Shown here piece by piece: positions 26,304-35,013 of a stretch of 64,000 bases of DNA (position 1 is the stretch's first letter; every line of letters starts with the position of its first letter). The position numbers and the translations under genes are program-made. Under the pieces are notes generated by a model that made no database searches, was not told the origin of the DNA, and worked only from the letters and a program-made list of their open reading frames with translations. Source of the stretch: SYOC01 sp964441775 (GTDB taxonomy: Bacteria > Desulfobacterota > Binatia > Bin18). The stretch lies in contig CAYTVL010000030.1 in the NCBI GenBank assembly GCA_964441775.1, positions 11,068 through 75,067 of the forward strand. Reading direction: 5' to 3'.

Positions 26304-26474
26304 GTGGCAGAGAAAACCTCAACCAGACGAGAAGTCGTTAAGACTGCTCTTTATCTTGCTCCTACTATTATTACTCTCGCCGCAGCACCATCATTTGCTC
26401 AAGCAGGGTCAACAACTATATGGCGAAGAACTGCGTCAGCAATCAAGCCAATTGTTGAGCAGCTGCAGGGTTAA
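26304..26474 (+). CDS. 56-residue Tat-signal-like peptide, candidate substrate of the PqqD/HprK cassette
   Basis: The GTG at 26304 has AAGGAGGG six bases upstream. The product begins AEKTSTRREVVKTA, close to the twin-arginine motif, followed by a hydrophobic stretch (LYLAPTIITLAAAPSF) and AQA-GS, which looks like a signal peptidase site. Only about 20 residues (TTIWRRTASAIKPIVEQLQG) would remain after cleavage, far too short for a usual Tat cargo. It lies between the pqqD-like and HprK-like genes. It could be an exported or modified peptide of this cassette; alternatively a truncated gene. I do not recognise a named family. Confidence 0.6.
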   Translation: MAEKTSTRREVVKTALYLAPTIITLAAAPSFAQAGSTTIWRRTASAIKPIVEQLQG

Positions 26475-26593
26475 CCTTACAGCTTTTAGGATATTGGCAA
26501 TATTGCATGGCTAGCTGAGCAGGATGAAGATGGGGACAAGTGTAATTTTAGATTGAGCTTTACCAGAGCTAACACAAAAAAGTTCTAAAAAAA

Positions 26594-26639
26594 TTGTCTC
26601 TGAGGAGTTTTTTCAATTTTCAATCTCCTTAAGAGACAA
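26594..26639 (-). terminator. Imperfect 13-bp hairpin, terminator-like on the minus strand
   Basis: TTGTCTCT-G-AGGAG (26594-26607) pairs with CTCCT-TA-AGAGACAA (26625-26639). Read on the minus strand, the stem is followed by a run of seven T. No minus-strand gene ends right here; it could stop read-through from the convergent PKD-protein gene at 27551. The surrounding 26475-26693 is otherwise AT-rich and holds no convincing gene. Confidence 0.45.
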
Positions 26640-26693
26640 CTCCCTTCTGTCCATACGCCAAGCAATTTCTCTTGAACTCTTCACTTTCTCGCC

Positions 26694-27515
26694 GTGAACA
26701 CTCTTTCATTGAAGCTCTTCGATCGTCAGGTGCAAATACAATGCGCGGACCTGAAGATCACAGCCCTCGTGAAGGCAAACTATGGTCAGATGGAGACAGA
26801 AGCTTCAGAGCTTGATCTCCAGTATCGCATCACGCGGGGAGCAGATCCCTCGCTTTTCTATCTGACACGAGAGGGACGGCCTTCCATTGTGACAACAAAC
26901 GACGGCGAACTGCTTTTCCATCTAGAGAAAGATTTGACTGTCGAGCTGCAGAAGCAACGACCGGACCTCTATTTTCTTCACGCCGCCGCGTTAGGGTTCG
27001 CGGACAAAGCGTTTCTCCTGGTGGCGCCGTCTGGCAGTGGGAAATCGCTCACAACTTGGGCGCTGTTACATAATAGCTGTCGCTACTGTAGTGACGAGTT
27101 GGGACCCATCGATCTCAACACATTTGAGGTCCAACCATATCCTCATGCTCTCTGTTTGAAGAGCTCACCTCCTGAATGTTATCCGCTTCCTACAACGACA
27201 CTGTTCACTCCTCCTACAATCCACATTCCCACATCCACGTTTATCGATGCAGTGTGCGTAAAGCCCCTTCCTTTAGCCGCTGTCTTCTTTCTCCAATATC
27301 ACTCCGACATTGCTTCCCCTCAGCTTCGACTGATGACGAAGGCCGAAGCTGGAGCCCGACTGTTTGTCAATGCACTTAATCCTCTCGCTCATCCAGGCGA
27401 AGGACTCGATGCAGCACTGGCCATCGCCTCTCATACCAAGTGCTTTCAGCTTCTGAGCGCTGACCTTCCAGCCACCTGTAGTGTTGTAAAAGCGGCTTTA
27501 CAACAGATGATCTAA
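26694..27515 (+). CDS. HprK-related kinase
   Basis: A 273-residue protein with the P-loop APSGSGKS at about residues 111-118 followed by LTTWALLHNSCRYCSDELGPID, the arrangement seen in the C-terminal domain of HPr kinase and in HprK-related kinases of peptide clusters. The DELGPI segment likely takes the role of the second Asp/Glu motif. It lacks the N-terminal regulatory domain of true HPr kinase and no HPr gene is nearby, so a peptide or small-molecule substrate is more likely (lasso-peptide kinases of this fold are known). Start is a GTG without clear Shine-Dalgarno, hence uncertain. It follows the Tat-like peptide gene by 219 bp. Confidence 0.75.
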   Translation: MNTLSLKLFDRQVQIQCADLKITALVKANYGQMETEASELDLQYRITRGADPSLFYLTREGRPSIVTTNDGELLFHLEKDLTVELQKQRPDLYFLHAAALGFADKAFLLVAPSGSGKSLTTWALLHNSCRYCSDELGPIDLNTFEVQPYPHALCLKSSPPECYPLPTTTLFTPPTIHIPTSTFIDAVCVKPLPLAAVFFLQYHSDIASPQLRLMTKAEAGARLFVNALNPLAHPGEGLDAALAIASHTKCFQLLSADLPATCSVVKAALQQMI

Positions 27516-27550
27516 CCGCTTCAGAGGTTATGCAAAGCGACGCTCCGCCG

Positions 27551-29200
27551 CTACTTACTCACCACCTCCACATGGAAGTCAACGATTTCGCCGCGATTGA
27601 GGAAAGCCGTCTGAAACGCAGCCTCTTGCCCAGGAGCGAGCGGTTGAGGAGCGGGAAGCGCCAGACGGCGAGAAACCGTCCTTTGTTGAGCGTCTAACGC
27701 TGAAACCCAGGCAATAATGTTCTCCACAGTGCGTTCGCCGACATTCTGGAGTCGACCCTTCACGACGACTTGTGTTTTATCCGCGCTGATAGTGTTCTCA
27801 AGCTCGGCAACAGTGAGGCGTGGAGGTCCAACCTCACTTTGCTCGTCCAACTCTTGTTTCTCCTGTACATTGACAATCCATCTATGAGAAATGCTCGCCC
27901 CCGACGCCCCGGTCACCGTCACATCCACAGTGTGTCGTCCGGGGGTGTGGTTTTTCCATTCAAGGAGTTCGCTCTCGCCGGCAAAGCGATTGTCAATTCT
28001 CCATTCGTAATGCAGAGGAGGCTCCGCACTACCCGGCGTCTCGACTTCCACGCCGAAGAAACGAGTAAAATGTGCGGCAAACGTGACCTGATCTTGATGA
28101 GGTGTATACATGGCTAGCCGTGGGGGAGAAGGAGGCGTCACTACCGCTACTTCCCAACGAGCGGTATCTTTCAAGCCGCCGTGATCGGACGCGGTGAGTC
28201 CGATGCTGTATTTCCCAGCAGATCCAACCTCATAAGAAAAGTGTTCTCCTTGAGCAACAGGTTTTCCGTTGACGAACCATTCATATGAGACAGTCTCTTC
28301 GTCGGGATCAAGAGCCAACGCGGAAAACTCAATCGTCTCTCCTGGATGCACGATGAGGCTGCTTTCTGCTGGAAACCGTTGGGCAATATGCGGCGGAGTA
28401 TTTTTCGGGAGAGGGGGGGCGACTGGCGGCGCCGGTGGAGCAACGGCTTGTGGGGGTAGAAAAGGTTCAGGGCTACGCACGGCGACTCGCCATTCTCGTT
28501 CGAGATGCTGATCATGCTGATCCGAAACGATCACACGCACCGTCTTTTCTCCGGCGCCTTCTCCCGCTGCGGGATGGTAGGACCATTGGCGTTCTTGCGA
28601 CACACGCTTCCCCTCAAGTCTCCACTCATACTGTAAAGGCGCCGCGCCAGACGCCTGCGCAGTGAAAGTCAATATTTCCCCTTCGACAATCTTGACCGCT
28701 TCAGCCCGCGGTTCGACATGAGTGAATGTGAGCGGCGGTGGAACAGGCGGGGCAATCGGGGCGCGTTGCGGCTCACGAGCGACTTCTGGCGCAGGGGTCA
28801 GGGGCGGGGCAATCGGGGCTCGCTGCGGCTCACGAACGGCTTCCGGCGCAGAAGCCGCAGGCGGGGCAATCGGGGCTCGCTGCGGCTCAACCGTCACGTC
28901 CGGTAAGGGAGCCACCACTGATTGTTGCAACAACGAACGTCCGAACCATCCAGCCATCGCAAGGATGATAAGTCCCAGCAACAGGAACACAGGCGTTTTT
29001 CTCCCCCCCGATATCGAGGGGGCGGGAATCACCAGCAGTCGTTCAGTTTTCCCTCTTTCGCCAAGTTCCCAATGATCGTCGTCGGCTTCTTCCTTATGAA
29101 AGCTGGGTCCTTGCCGTTTCTCCTCGCCCTTCAGGTCAGTTGGGGACCCCAAGGACCTCAACCGTGAAGAAGAGTCGGCATCGTTCTTTTCCGTAGACAT
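27551..29200 (-). CDS. Membrane-anchored PKD/Ig-like repeat protein with Pro-rich tandem repeat
   Basis: A 549-residue protein: charged cytoplasmic N-terminus (1-65), one membrane segment at about 70-88 (VFLLLGLIILAMAGWFG), a Pro-rich stalk with three copies of a 19-residue unit starting EPQRAPIAPP, then about three PKD/Ig-like beta domains (LQYEWRLEGKRV, SYEWFVNGKPVAQGEHFSY, LHYEWRIDNRFAGES) and a C-terminal FxLYD-like domain (VVKGRLQNVGERTVENIIAW). Such proteins usually sit in the periplasm and bind envelope or extracellular partners. Start MSTEKND has GGAG eleven bases upstream. Converges with the HprK-like gene. No catalytic domain is visible. Confidence 0.75.
   Translation of the reverse strand: MSTEKNDADSSSRLRSLGSPTDLKGEEKRQGPSFHKEEADDDHWELGERGKTERLLVIPAPSISGGRKTPVFLLLGLIILAMAGWFGRSLLQQSVVAPLPDVTVEPQRAPIAPPAASAPEAVREPQRAPIAPPLTPAPEVAREPQRAPIAPPVPPPLTFTHVEPRAEAVKIVEGEILTFTAQASGAAPLQYEWRLEGKRVSQERQWSYHPAAGEGAGEKTVRVIVSDQHDQHLEREWRVAVRSPEPFLPPQAVAPPAPPVAPPLPKNTPPHIAQRFPAESSLIVHPGETIEFSALALDPDEETVSYEWFVNGKPVAQGEHFSYEVGSAGKYSIGLTASDHGGLKDTARWEVAVVTPPSPPRLAMYTPHQDQVTFAAHFTRFFGVEVETPGSAEPPLHYEWRIDNRFAGESELLEWKNHTPGRHTVDVTVTGASGASISHRWIVNVQEKQELDEQSEVGPPRLTVAELENTISADKTQVVVKGRLQNVGERTVENIIAWVSALDAQQRTVSRRLALPAPQPLAPGQEAAFQTAFLNRGEIVDFHVEVVSK
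28746..28892. repeat. 57-bp in-frame tandem repeat, three copies
   Basis: Units beginning GGCGGGGCAATCGGGG start at 28746, 28803 and 28860 (period 57 bp). They encode the 19-residue Pro/Ala-rich unit EPQRAPIAPP-plus-nine in the stalk of the PKD protein. High identity between copies suggests recent slippage or selection for stalk length. Confidence 0.85.
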
Positions 29201-29306
29201 TGTCAATCTACTCCGCAAGAGTGAGATGAGCAGCCATTGCCTTGATCGTGAAGCACGCCACGTACTTCATCCTTATCCTCGTCGGCAGGAATCTGCCCGC
29301 TTTTCC

Positions 29307-30038
29307 TTATTGTCCATCCTTTGCGCGTTCAAGGCAATCGAGCACTCCTCGTGCTTGTTGAAACACCGAACGGAACATGTCGTGAGTCAACCTGCCAGTA
29401 AAGGTATTTTGTTGACTTGGATGATAGGACCCGATGAGCATCACCGGCTCAAGAATATGCGCACACCCATGCCCAAACCGTGGCGCGGGAATGGGTACGG
29501 TCTGAGACAACGCGCGACGAGCCGTCAGGTAAGCGGAGAATGCGATTTGTCCCAGAGCGAGAACAACGCGCACCTGTTTGAGCAACGTCAATTCTTGGAG
29601 AAGATAGGAGCGACAAGCCTGGAACTCGGCAAGCGACGGCTTATTGTCCGGCGGGGCGCAGTGCACAGCCGCCGTAATATAACAATCACTGAGAGTGAGG
29701 CCGTCGTCCCGATGAACAGAGGTGGGCTGATTAGCGAACCCGGCTTCATGCAACGCACCATAGAGCCAATCGCCGCTACGATCGCCGGTAAAAATGCGGC
29801 CCGTTCTATTGCCGCCGTGCGCCGCCGGGGCCAAGCCGATCACCAAGAGTCGCGCTTTGGGGTCGCCAAAACCTGGCACCGGCTTTCCCCAGTAGTCCCA
29901 CTCTCGATAACGCTTCACCTTCTCCTGGGCCACGCGTTCACGATACACCGTCAAACGGGGGCAGAGAGAACAGGCAGTCACTTGATTTTGTAGCTGAGAA
30001 AGTGAAGGCACCGACTTCCCCTCATCACTAACGGTCAC
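29307..30038 (-). CDS. Family 5 uracil-DNA glycosylase (UDGb type, Fe-S)
   Basis: Base-excision repair enzyme removing uracil and other deaminated bases from DNA. The 243-residue product has GLAPAAHGGNRTGRIFTGDR, the motif 1 typical of the UDGb family (Ala-Pro-Ala-Ala in place of catalytic Asp/Asn of other UDGs), and a C-terminal SYHPSQQNTFTGRLT motif with the catalytic-region His. Cysteines at 23 and 26 (CSLC) plus HCAPP and FQAC form the expected four-Cys iron-sulfur site. Start is a GTG at 30038. It follows pepA by 43 bp on the same strand. Confidence 0.92.
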   Translation of the reverse strand: MTVSDEGKSVPSLSQLQNQVTACSLCPRLTVYRERVAQEKVKRYREWDYWGKPVPGFGDPKARLLVIGLAPAAHGGNRTGRIFTGDRSGDWLYGALHEAGFANQPTSVHRDDGLTLSDCYITAAVHCAPPDNKPSLAEFQACRSYLLQELTLLKQVRVVLALGQIAFSAYLTARRALSQTVPIPAPRFGHGCAHILEPVMLIGSYHPSQQNTFTGRLTHDMFRSVFQQARGVLDCLERAKDGQ

Positions 30039-30081
30039 AGGAACGGAGAGGCTGTAGTCAGTCGCGCCTCTTCGTCGCTTC

Positions 30082-31560
30082 TTACAGCCCCATCACATAA
30101 TGCACTAACGTGCGCACCCCGAAACCGACGCCGCCTTTGGGAATGTATGCCGTTTCTTTCTCGGCAAACGCTGGTCCGGCAATATCCAAATGCGCCCACG
30201 GCACACCGGCCACGAACTCTTCCAGGAACAACGCGGCGGCAATTGCACCCGCGTTCCCGCCGCCAACATTTTTGATATCGGCGACCGAACTTTTGATGTC
30301 GTCTTTGTACTCTTTCACCAAGGGTAGTCGCCAGAGCGGTTCCCCCGTTTCTTTGCTGCATTGCAGGAGTGTGTTCGCAAGTTCGTCCTGATTAGAAAAT
30401 AACCCGGCGATCTGTCCGCCCAGCGCGGTCACACAGGCTCCGGTCAGCGTGGCTAGGTCAATAATCACATCCGGTTTGTCTTGTACGGCTTGAATCAATG
30501 CATCAGCAAGAATGAGGCGCCCCTCAGCATCGGTGTTGAGCACTTCCACGGTTTTGCCATTGCGGTAGCGGATCACATCCCCTGGGCGCTGCGCTGTCCC
30601 GCTCGGCATGTTCTCCGTAGCTGGCACGTACCCCGTTACTTGCACCTGCGGCTTCAGTTGCGCAATCACTTGCATCACGCCTAGGACGGCGGCCCCGCCG
30701 GACATATCGAGCTTCATGGTTTCCATTGACTTGGGCGGCTTCAAGGAGAGCCCACCAGAATCGAAGGTCAGCCCTTTCCCTACGAGCGCAATCTTCTTCT
30801 TCGGTTTTCCATTTGGTTTATACGTTAACTTAATAAAGCGTGGCTCTTCGGCGCTGCCTTGAGCGACGGCGAGCAAGCCCGCCATTTTTACGGTCTTCAT
30901 TTTCCCCGGGCCGAAAATATCGCTCGTCAGTTTCCCAACTCGGGCAATCCGCGCTGCATGCTCAGCCAAATAGGATGGCGTGGACACGGAGGCAGGTTCG
31001 TTAATCAAGTCGCGCGCCAAGAAGACGCCAGGCGCAGTTTTTTGTACAGTATCGAGCGCACTCTGCAGCGCAGACGATTTGCTGAGCTGCGGGCCGACAA
31101 ACGTCAGGGTCTCCACCGCAGCCTTGCCATTTTTTTCTGATTTGTAGCGCTCAAACACATAACTCGACAATAAGACTCCTTCGACCACAGCGGTCAGAGC
31201 AGCGTCGTCGGTGCTCTTTTTGGACACAAACCACGCTATTTGTTGCGCATGTTGACTTCGGGCTTCTTTTTGCACTTTGCCGCCGACGCGTCGCCAGGTC
31301 TCACGTTCAAGATTTGTCGCTTTCCCCAGACCATATAGCAGCACCATCGGGCTGGCCAAGCGCTCATGGGCGTGGAACAGAAGGGTTTCACCTTCCTTGC
31401 CGACAAATTTCACGCGCGTGATCTGGGCGCTGAGCGCGCCATTGAGCAGCTGGTCAAGCGATTTGACTTCGTCTCCATCTTGTTCGTCTTGCACCACGGG
31501 CACGACGAGCAGATCCGCCGTTATGGTAGTAAGAGTTTGTTGTTGCGTGCGTATGTTCAT
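30082..31560 (-). CDS. pepA: Leucyl aminopeptidase (M17)
   Basis: Cytosolic two-metal M17 aminopeptidase. The 492-residue product has a variable N-terminal domain, then VGKGLTFDSGGLSLKPP, METMKLDMSGGAAVLG, and NTDAEGRLILADAL, which carry the metal ligands and the catalytic Lys and Arg of the family, and LATLTGACVTALG near the C-terminus. Length is normal. In some bacteria PepA also binds DNA in recombination or regulation; nothing here shows that. It lies between a small unknown gene and the uracil-DNA glycosylase on the same strand. Confidence 0.96.
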   Translation of the reverse strand: MNIRTQQQTLTTITADLLVVPVVQDEQDGDEVKSLDQLLNGALSAQITRVKFVGKEGETLLFHAHERLASPMVLLYGLGKATNLERETWRRVGGKVQKEARSQHAQQIAWFVSKKSTDDAALTAVVEGVLLSSYVFERYKSEKNGKAAVETLTFVGPQLSKSSALQSALDTVQKTAPGVFLARDLINEPASVSTPSYLAEHAARIARVGKLTSDIFGPGKMKTVKMAGLLAVAQGSAEEPRFIKLTYKPNGKPKKKIALVGKGLTFDSGGLSLKPPKSMETMKLDMSGGAAVLGVMQVIAQLKPQVQVTGYVPATENMPSGTAQRPGDVIRYRNGKTVEVLNTDAEGRLILADALIQAVQDKPDVIIDLATLTGACVTALGGQIAGLFSNQDELANTLLQCSKETGEPLWRLPLVKEYKDDIKSSVADIKNVGGGNAGAIAAALFLEEFVAGVPWAHLDIAGPAFAEKETAYIPKGGVGFGVRTLVHYVMGL

Positions 31561-31724
31561 GAAAGTCCTCGTTTACAGAAAATGGCGTGGCAAGCCTACG
31601 CAGGGGCAATCCTGCTGCTCCTTCTGGATATAGCAGACCCATCCCCAATTACGTATGCCGCAATCCACCCAGTAGTGGAAGCCTCTCTGAGAGTTGTTCA
31701 GATGCGGGAGAATGTTGACAGGAT

Positions 31725-31752
31725 AAGAGGGACACCTTGCAGTGTCCCTCTT
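31725..31752 (-). terminator. Perfect 11-bp hairpin after the 68-residue gene
   Basis: AAGAGGGACAC and GTGTCCCTCTT pair perfectly around a 6-nt loop. It lies 30 bp after the stop of the small minus-strand gene at 31782. The tail on the minus strand is TTATCC, weak for an intrinsic terminator, so it may instead be an RNA-stabilising stem. The rest of 31561-31781 shows no gene or tRNA. Confidence 0.5.
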
Positions 31753-31781
31753 GCGGCAAAGCTCAGTAACCGTCGCAGTTG

Positions 31782-31988
31782 TTAGGAAGACGCTGGCGTC
31801 GTAGCGGCGGCAGCGTCTTGGGCCTTGGCTGCACGAGCCAATACACGCGACTGACGCTTGAGGGTGCGAATACTACGGCGAAGCTGTCCAACTTCCTGGT
31901 ACGCCTGCCGAGAAATGGCTTCATCGCGCTTCGCTTTCAACGCGCGGATATGCTTTTTGACATCGGTCTTTGTTTTCGTCGTCTCCAT
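31782..31988 (-). CDS. Small basic coiled-coil protein, unknown
   Basis: A 68-residue, Lys/Arg/Ala-rich protein with a long predicted helix (VKKHIRALKAKRDEAI and VGQLRRSIRTLKRQSRV) and an Ala-rich tail. GGAAGGATCGC precedes the ATG. It lies 18 bp after korB on the same strand and is probably transcribed with korAB. The basic helix could bind nucleic acid; no family is recognised. Confidence 0.6.
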   Translation of the reverse strand: METTKTKTDVKKHIRALKAKRDEAISRQAYQEVGQLRRSIRTLKRQSRVLARAAKAQDAAAATTPASS

Positions 31989-32006
31989 GCGATCCTTCCC
32001 TACTTC

Positions 32007-33020
32007 CTATTGCACGGTCCACACATCGCCGCGATGGAGGAGCTGATCAATATCGCCGTCGCCAGATTTGGCGATCGCTTCTTGAATCTGACTGTTCATC
32101 AACGCGTCGAACGTGGGTTTCTCAGTCACCCGAATCACGCCGATCGGGGTCGGGAACGCAGGAGGAGCCATGCGGCTCAGCATGAAGCCCATGACTGGAT
32201 TGGTCTCGTCGTGAACGAGTATGTCATCGACTGTAATGCCGTTCCCCAGGGTCACGACTTCAGGGGTCATGCCTTTCAGACGAATACCGCGATCTTTGTT
32301 CTTACCAAAGAGCATCGGCTTGCCATGTTCGAGAATGAGCTGGGTGTCTGCTTTCGTTTCCCGGTCAGTCAGTGCAGAAAACGCGCCGTCATTGAAGACG
32401 TTGCAATTTTGTAGAATCTCGACAAACGCGGCGCCTTTATGAGCGGCTGCGCGTTTGAGTAGGTCTTGCTGATGCTTGGCTTCAACGTCAATCGTGCGCG
32501 CCACAAACGTCGCGTCCGCGCCAAGCGCGAGCAGGAGCGGGTTCAGCGGATGATCTGCCGATCCCATCGGGGTAGACTTCGTCACTTTGCCCAATTCCGA
32601 CGTCGGCGAATATTGTCCTTTCGTGAGACCGTAGATCCGATTGTTAAACAACAGGATCTTCAGGTCCACATTGCGCCGCAGGGCGTGCATCAAGTGGTTG
32701 CCGCCGATGCTCAAGCCGTCGCCGTCGCCAGTGACCACCCACACCATCAAATCGGGGCGCGACACCTTAAGTCCAGTGGCAATGGCCGGGGCGCGACCAT
32801 GAATGGTGTGGAACCCGTACGTGTTCATGTAGTACGGGAAACGGCTGGAGCAACCAATGCCCGAGATAAACACGACATCTTCTTTCGGGACTCCTAGTTC
32901 GGGGAAAATCTTTTGCACCTGGGCGAGAATCGAGTAATCGCCACAGCCCGGGCACCAACGAACGTCTTGATCAGAAGTAAAGTCTTTCCTGGTCAGTTTT
33001 TGTGCAGCATTCGTACTCAT
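32007..33020 (-). CDS. korB: 2-oxoacid:ferredoxin oxidoreductase, beta subunit
   Basis: TPP-binding subunit of a 2-oxoglutarate (or related 2-oxoacid) ferredoxin oxidoreductase, making acyl-CoA and reduced ferredoxin. The 337-residue product has RWCPGCGDYSIL, the TPP motif VVTGDGDGLSIGGNHLMHAL ending in NNRIYGLTKGQYSPTS, and HLx-type family C-terminus. The start MSTNAAQK at 33020 lies 5 bp after the korA stop; a start five codons upstream would overlap korA. No separate ferredoxin-like delta subunit is present, as in KorAB enzymes of Mycobacterium and Hydrogenobacter. Substrate 2-oxoglutarate is inferred from that subunit layout. Confidence 0.9.
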   Translation of the reverse strand: MSTNAAQKLTRKDFTSDQDVRWCPGCGDYSILAQVQKIFPELGVPKEDVVFISGIGCSSRFPYYMNTYGFHTIHGRAPAIATGLKVSRPDLMVWVVTGDGDGLSIGGNHLMHALRRNVDLKILLFNNRIYGLTKGQYSPTSELGKVTKSTPMGSADHPLNPLLLALGADATFVARTIDVEAKHQQDLLKRAAAHKGAAFVEILQNCNVFNDGAFSALTDRETKADTQLILEHGKPMLFGKNKDRGIRLKGMTPEVVTLGNGITVDDILVHDETNPVMGFMLSRMAPPAFPTPIGVIRVTEKPTFDALMNSQIQEAIAKSGDGDIDQLLHRGDVWTVQ

Positions 33021-33024
33021 GATG

Positions 33025-34884
33025 TTAGTCCTCAAGCATCCGTGCGATTCTTGTGGCCACTTCAGTCACCTTGAAAGGACGGCCCTGGATTTTATTGAGG
33101 CCGACCGCATTCACCAGATACTCCGCGCGCAACACACGCAGCAACTGGCCCATATTCATTTCCGGCACCAGTATCTTCTCGAACCGGGACATGATCTCGC
33201 CCAAGTCCGCAGGGAGCGGATTCAAGTGGCGCAAGTGGACATGGGACACTGACTTCCCATGCGCCTGCGCATCTTGTACTGACGCCGTGATCGAGCCGTA
33301 AGTGCTGCCCCAGCCAATCACCAGCAGTTTGCCGCGGTCAGGTCCGTTGATCTTCGTAGGTGGAATATCTTGCGTAATTTTCGCGAGCTTGCGATAGCGT
33401 ACGCGCACCATTTGCTCGTGATTGCTCGGCGCGTAGCTGATGTTGCCGGTGAGGTAATCTTTCTCCAAGCCGCCGACACGATGCTCAAGACCGGGAGTGC
33501 CGGGGCGCACCCACGGACGCGCTAACGTTTCTTCGTCCCGCAGATACGGGAAAAACCCTTGCGGCTCGGTGCGGAACTCGACTTTAATTTCCGGCAGGTC
33601 TGCGGCTTTCGGCAGCAGCCAAGGTTCGGAGGCGTTCGCCAAGTACCCGTCAGTCAGCAGAATCACCGGCGTCATGTATTTCACCGCGATTCTCACCGCT
33701 TCATAGGCCGCATAGAAACAATCAGCCGGCGTCGAGGCGGCGATGACCGGCAGCGGGGCTTCTCCATGACGGCCATAGAGTGCTTGCAACAAATCGGCTT
33801 GCTCAGGCTTCGTGGGCATGCCGGTGCTGGGCCCCGATCGTTGAATATTGGTGATGATCATCGGCAATTCCACGACGGCGGCGAGACCAATCGTTTCCGC
33901 CTTGAGGTTCATGCCGGGGCCTGAGGTCGTCGTAATCGCGATAGAGCCGCCAAAGGCGGCGCCGAGAGCCGAACCGACACCAGCGATTTCATCTTCGGCT
34001 TGGAACGTGTGCACATTGAAGTTCTTCAACGTCGACAAATCGTGCAACACGTCGCTCGCCGGAGTAATCGGATAACTGCCGAGGAAAAGCGGCAGCCCCG
34101 CTTTCTTGGCGGCCGACACAAAACCGATGGCGGTCGCCGTATTGCCCGTGATGTTGCGATACACGCCCGGGGCAATCTTGGCGGGCTTGATCTCATACGA
34201 AGACGCGAAGATCTCCGTGTTCTCGGCTAAATTGTAACCAGCTTTGAGCGCGAGGGTGTTCGCTTCCAGCACTTCGGTGTTTCTCTTGAAGCGTTCCTGA
34301 ATCCATTTGACCGTGGGTTCAATGGGGCGGTGGTACAGCCAGGAGACGACGCCGAGCGCGAAGAAGTTGCGGCACCGCATGACCGAACGATTGGGCAGGT
34401 TCATGTCTTTGAGCGCCAGCGTGGTCATCTTAGTAATTTCAACCGGGTAAACTTGATATTTGTCAAGCGACCCGTCTTCGAGCGGCGTTTTCTCGTACTG
34501 CGCTTTTTTTAGATTCGGCTCGTTAAATTCCTCTTTATCGAGGATCAAGACGCCATTTTGTTTCAGGTCCGCCAGATTCGTTTTCAGCGCGGCGGGATTC
34601 ATCACCACCAGTGCGTCAAGATCGTCGCCGGGGGTGTAGACATTTTTGCTGCTGAAGTTGACCTGAAAGGCGCTCACGCCGTAGAGCGTTCCGGTCGGGG
34701 CGCGAATTTCAGCGGGAAAGTCGGGCAGCGTACCGATCTCATTGCCGGCAAACACCGACTCGGTCGTGAATTGCATGCCAGTGACTTGCATACCGTCACC
34801 GGAATCACCAGCAAAGCGAATGACAACATTGTCGCGTTCGACAACAGGTTTTGGTGGGAGCACGCCCACCGGGCTTGTAGCCAT
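33025..34884 (-). CDS. korA: 2-oxoacid:ferredoxin oxidoreductase, fused gamma-alpha subunit
   Basis: The 619-residue product joins an N-terminal gamma domain (about 20-200; VIRFAGDSGDGMQVTGMQF and VVMNPAALKTNLADLK) to the alpha pyrimidine-binding domain (from about 240; LFLGSYPITPASDVLHDLS, TFQAEDEIAGVGSALGAAFG, TTTSGPGMNLKAETIGLA) and a C-terminal transketolase-like domain. This fusion is the standard KorA form. GAGGAGGGAACCCG precedes the ATG, so it is well translated and first in a korA-korB-small protein unit. It would feed reduced ferredoxin to anabolic reactions or run a reductive or oxidative TCA step. Confidence 0.93.
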   Translation of the reverse strand: MATSPVGVLPPKPVVERDNVVIRFAGDSGDGMQVTGMQFTTESVFAGNEIGTLPDFPAEIRAPTGTLYGVSAFQVNFSSKNVYTPGDDLDALVVMNPAALKTNLADLKQNGVLILDKEEFNEPNLKKAQYEKTPLEDGSLDKYQVYPVEITKMTTLALKDMNLPNRSVMRCRNFFALGVVSWLYHRPIEPTVKWIQERFKRNTEVLEANTLALKAGYNLAENTEIFASSYEIKPAKIAPGVYRNITGNTATAIGFVSAAKKAGLPLFLGSYPITPASDVLHDLSTLKNFNVHTFQAEDEIAGVGSALGAAFGGSIAITTTSGPGMNLKAETIGLAAVVELPMIITNIQRSGPSTGMPTKPEQADLLQALYGRHGEAPLPVIAASTPADCFYAAYEAVRIAVKYMTPVILLTDGYLANASEPWLLPKAADLPEIKVEFRTEPQGFFPYLRDEETLARPWVRPGTPGLEHRVGGLEKDYLTGNISYAPSNHEQMVRVRYRKLAKITQDIPPTKINGPDRGKLLVIGWGSTYGSITASVQDAQAHGKSVSHVHLRHLNPLPADLGEIMSRFEKILVPEMNMGQLLRVLRAEYLVNAVGLNKIQGRPFKVTEVATRIARMLED

Positions 34885-35013
34885 CGGGTTCCCTCCTCAG
34901 GGCACAGTATCGAGCGAGAAAAGTGAACAGCGCTAAGTTCGGGACCATACGCTAGGTTCCCACCAAAGACAAGCGCTTTCCTTCCGCTCGCGGAGCCATA
35001 GTATACGTTCTTC

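Noticed and set aside
24453..27515. Lasso-peptide or PQQ biosynthesis cluster
   Set aside because: No lasso cyclase (asparagine synthase-like), transglutaminase-like protease, PqqC or PqqE gene is present; only PqqD-like and HprK-like components are seen.
28718..29075. Plus-strand frames with Gly/Arg repeats opposite the PKD protein
   Set aside because: They are the complement of the 57-bp repeat in the PKD gene and carry no start site.
31561..31781. tRNA or small RNA gene in the gap before pepA
   Set aside because: No cloverleaf with T-loop GTTCGA or acceptor pairing was found on either strand; only the hairpin at 31725-31752 stands out.
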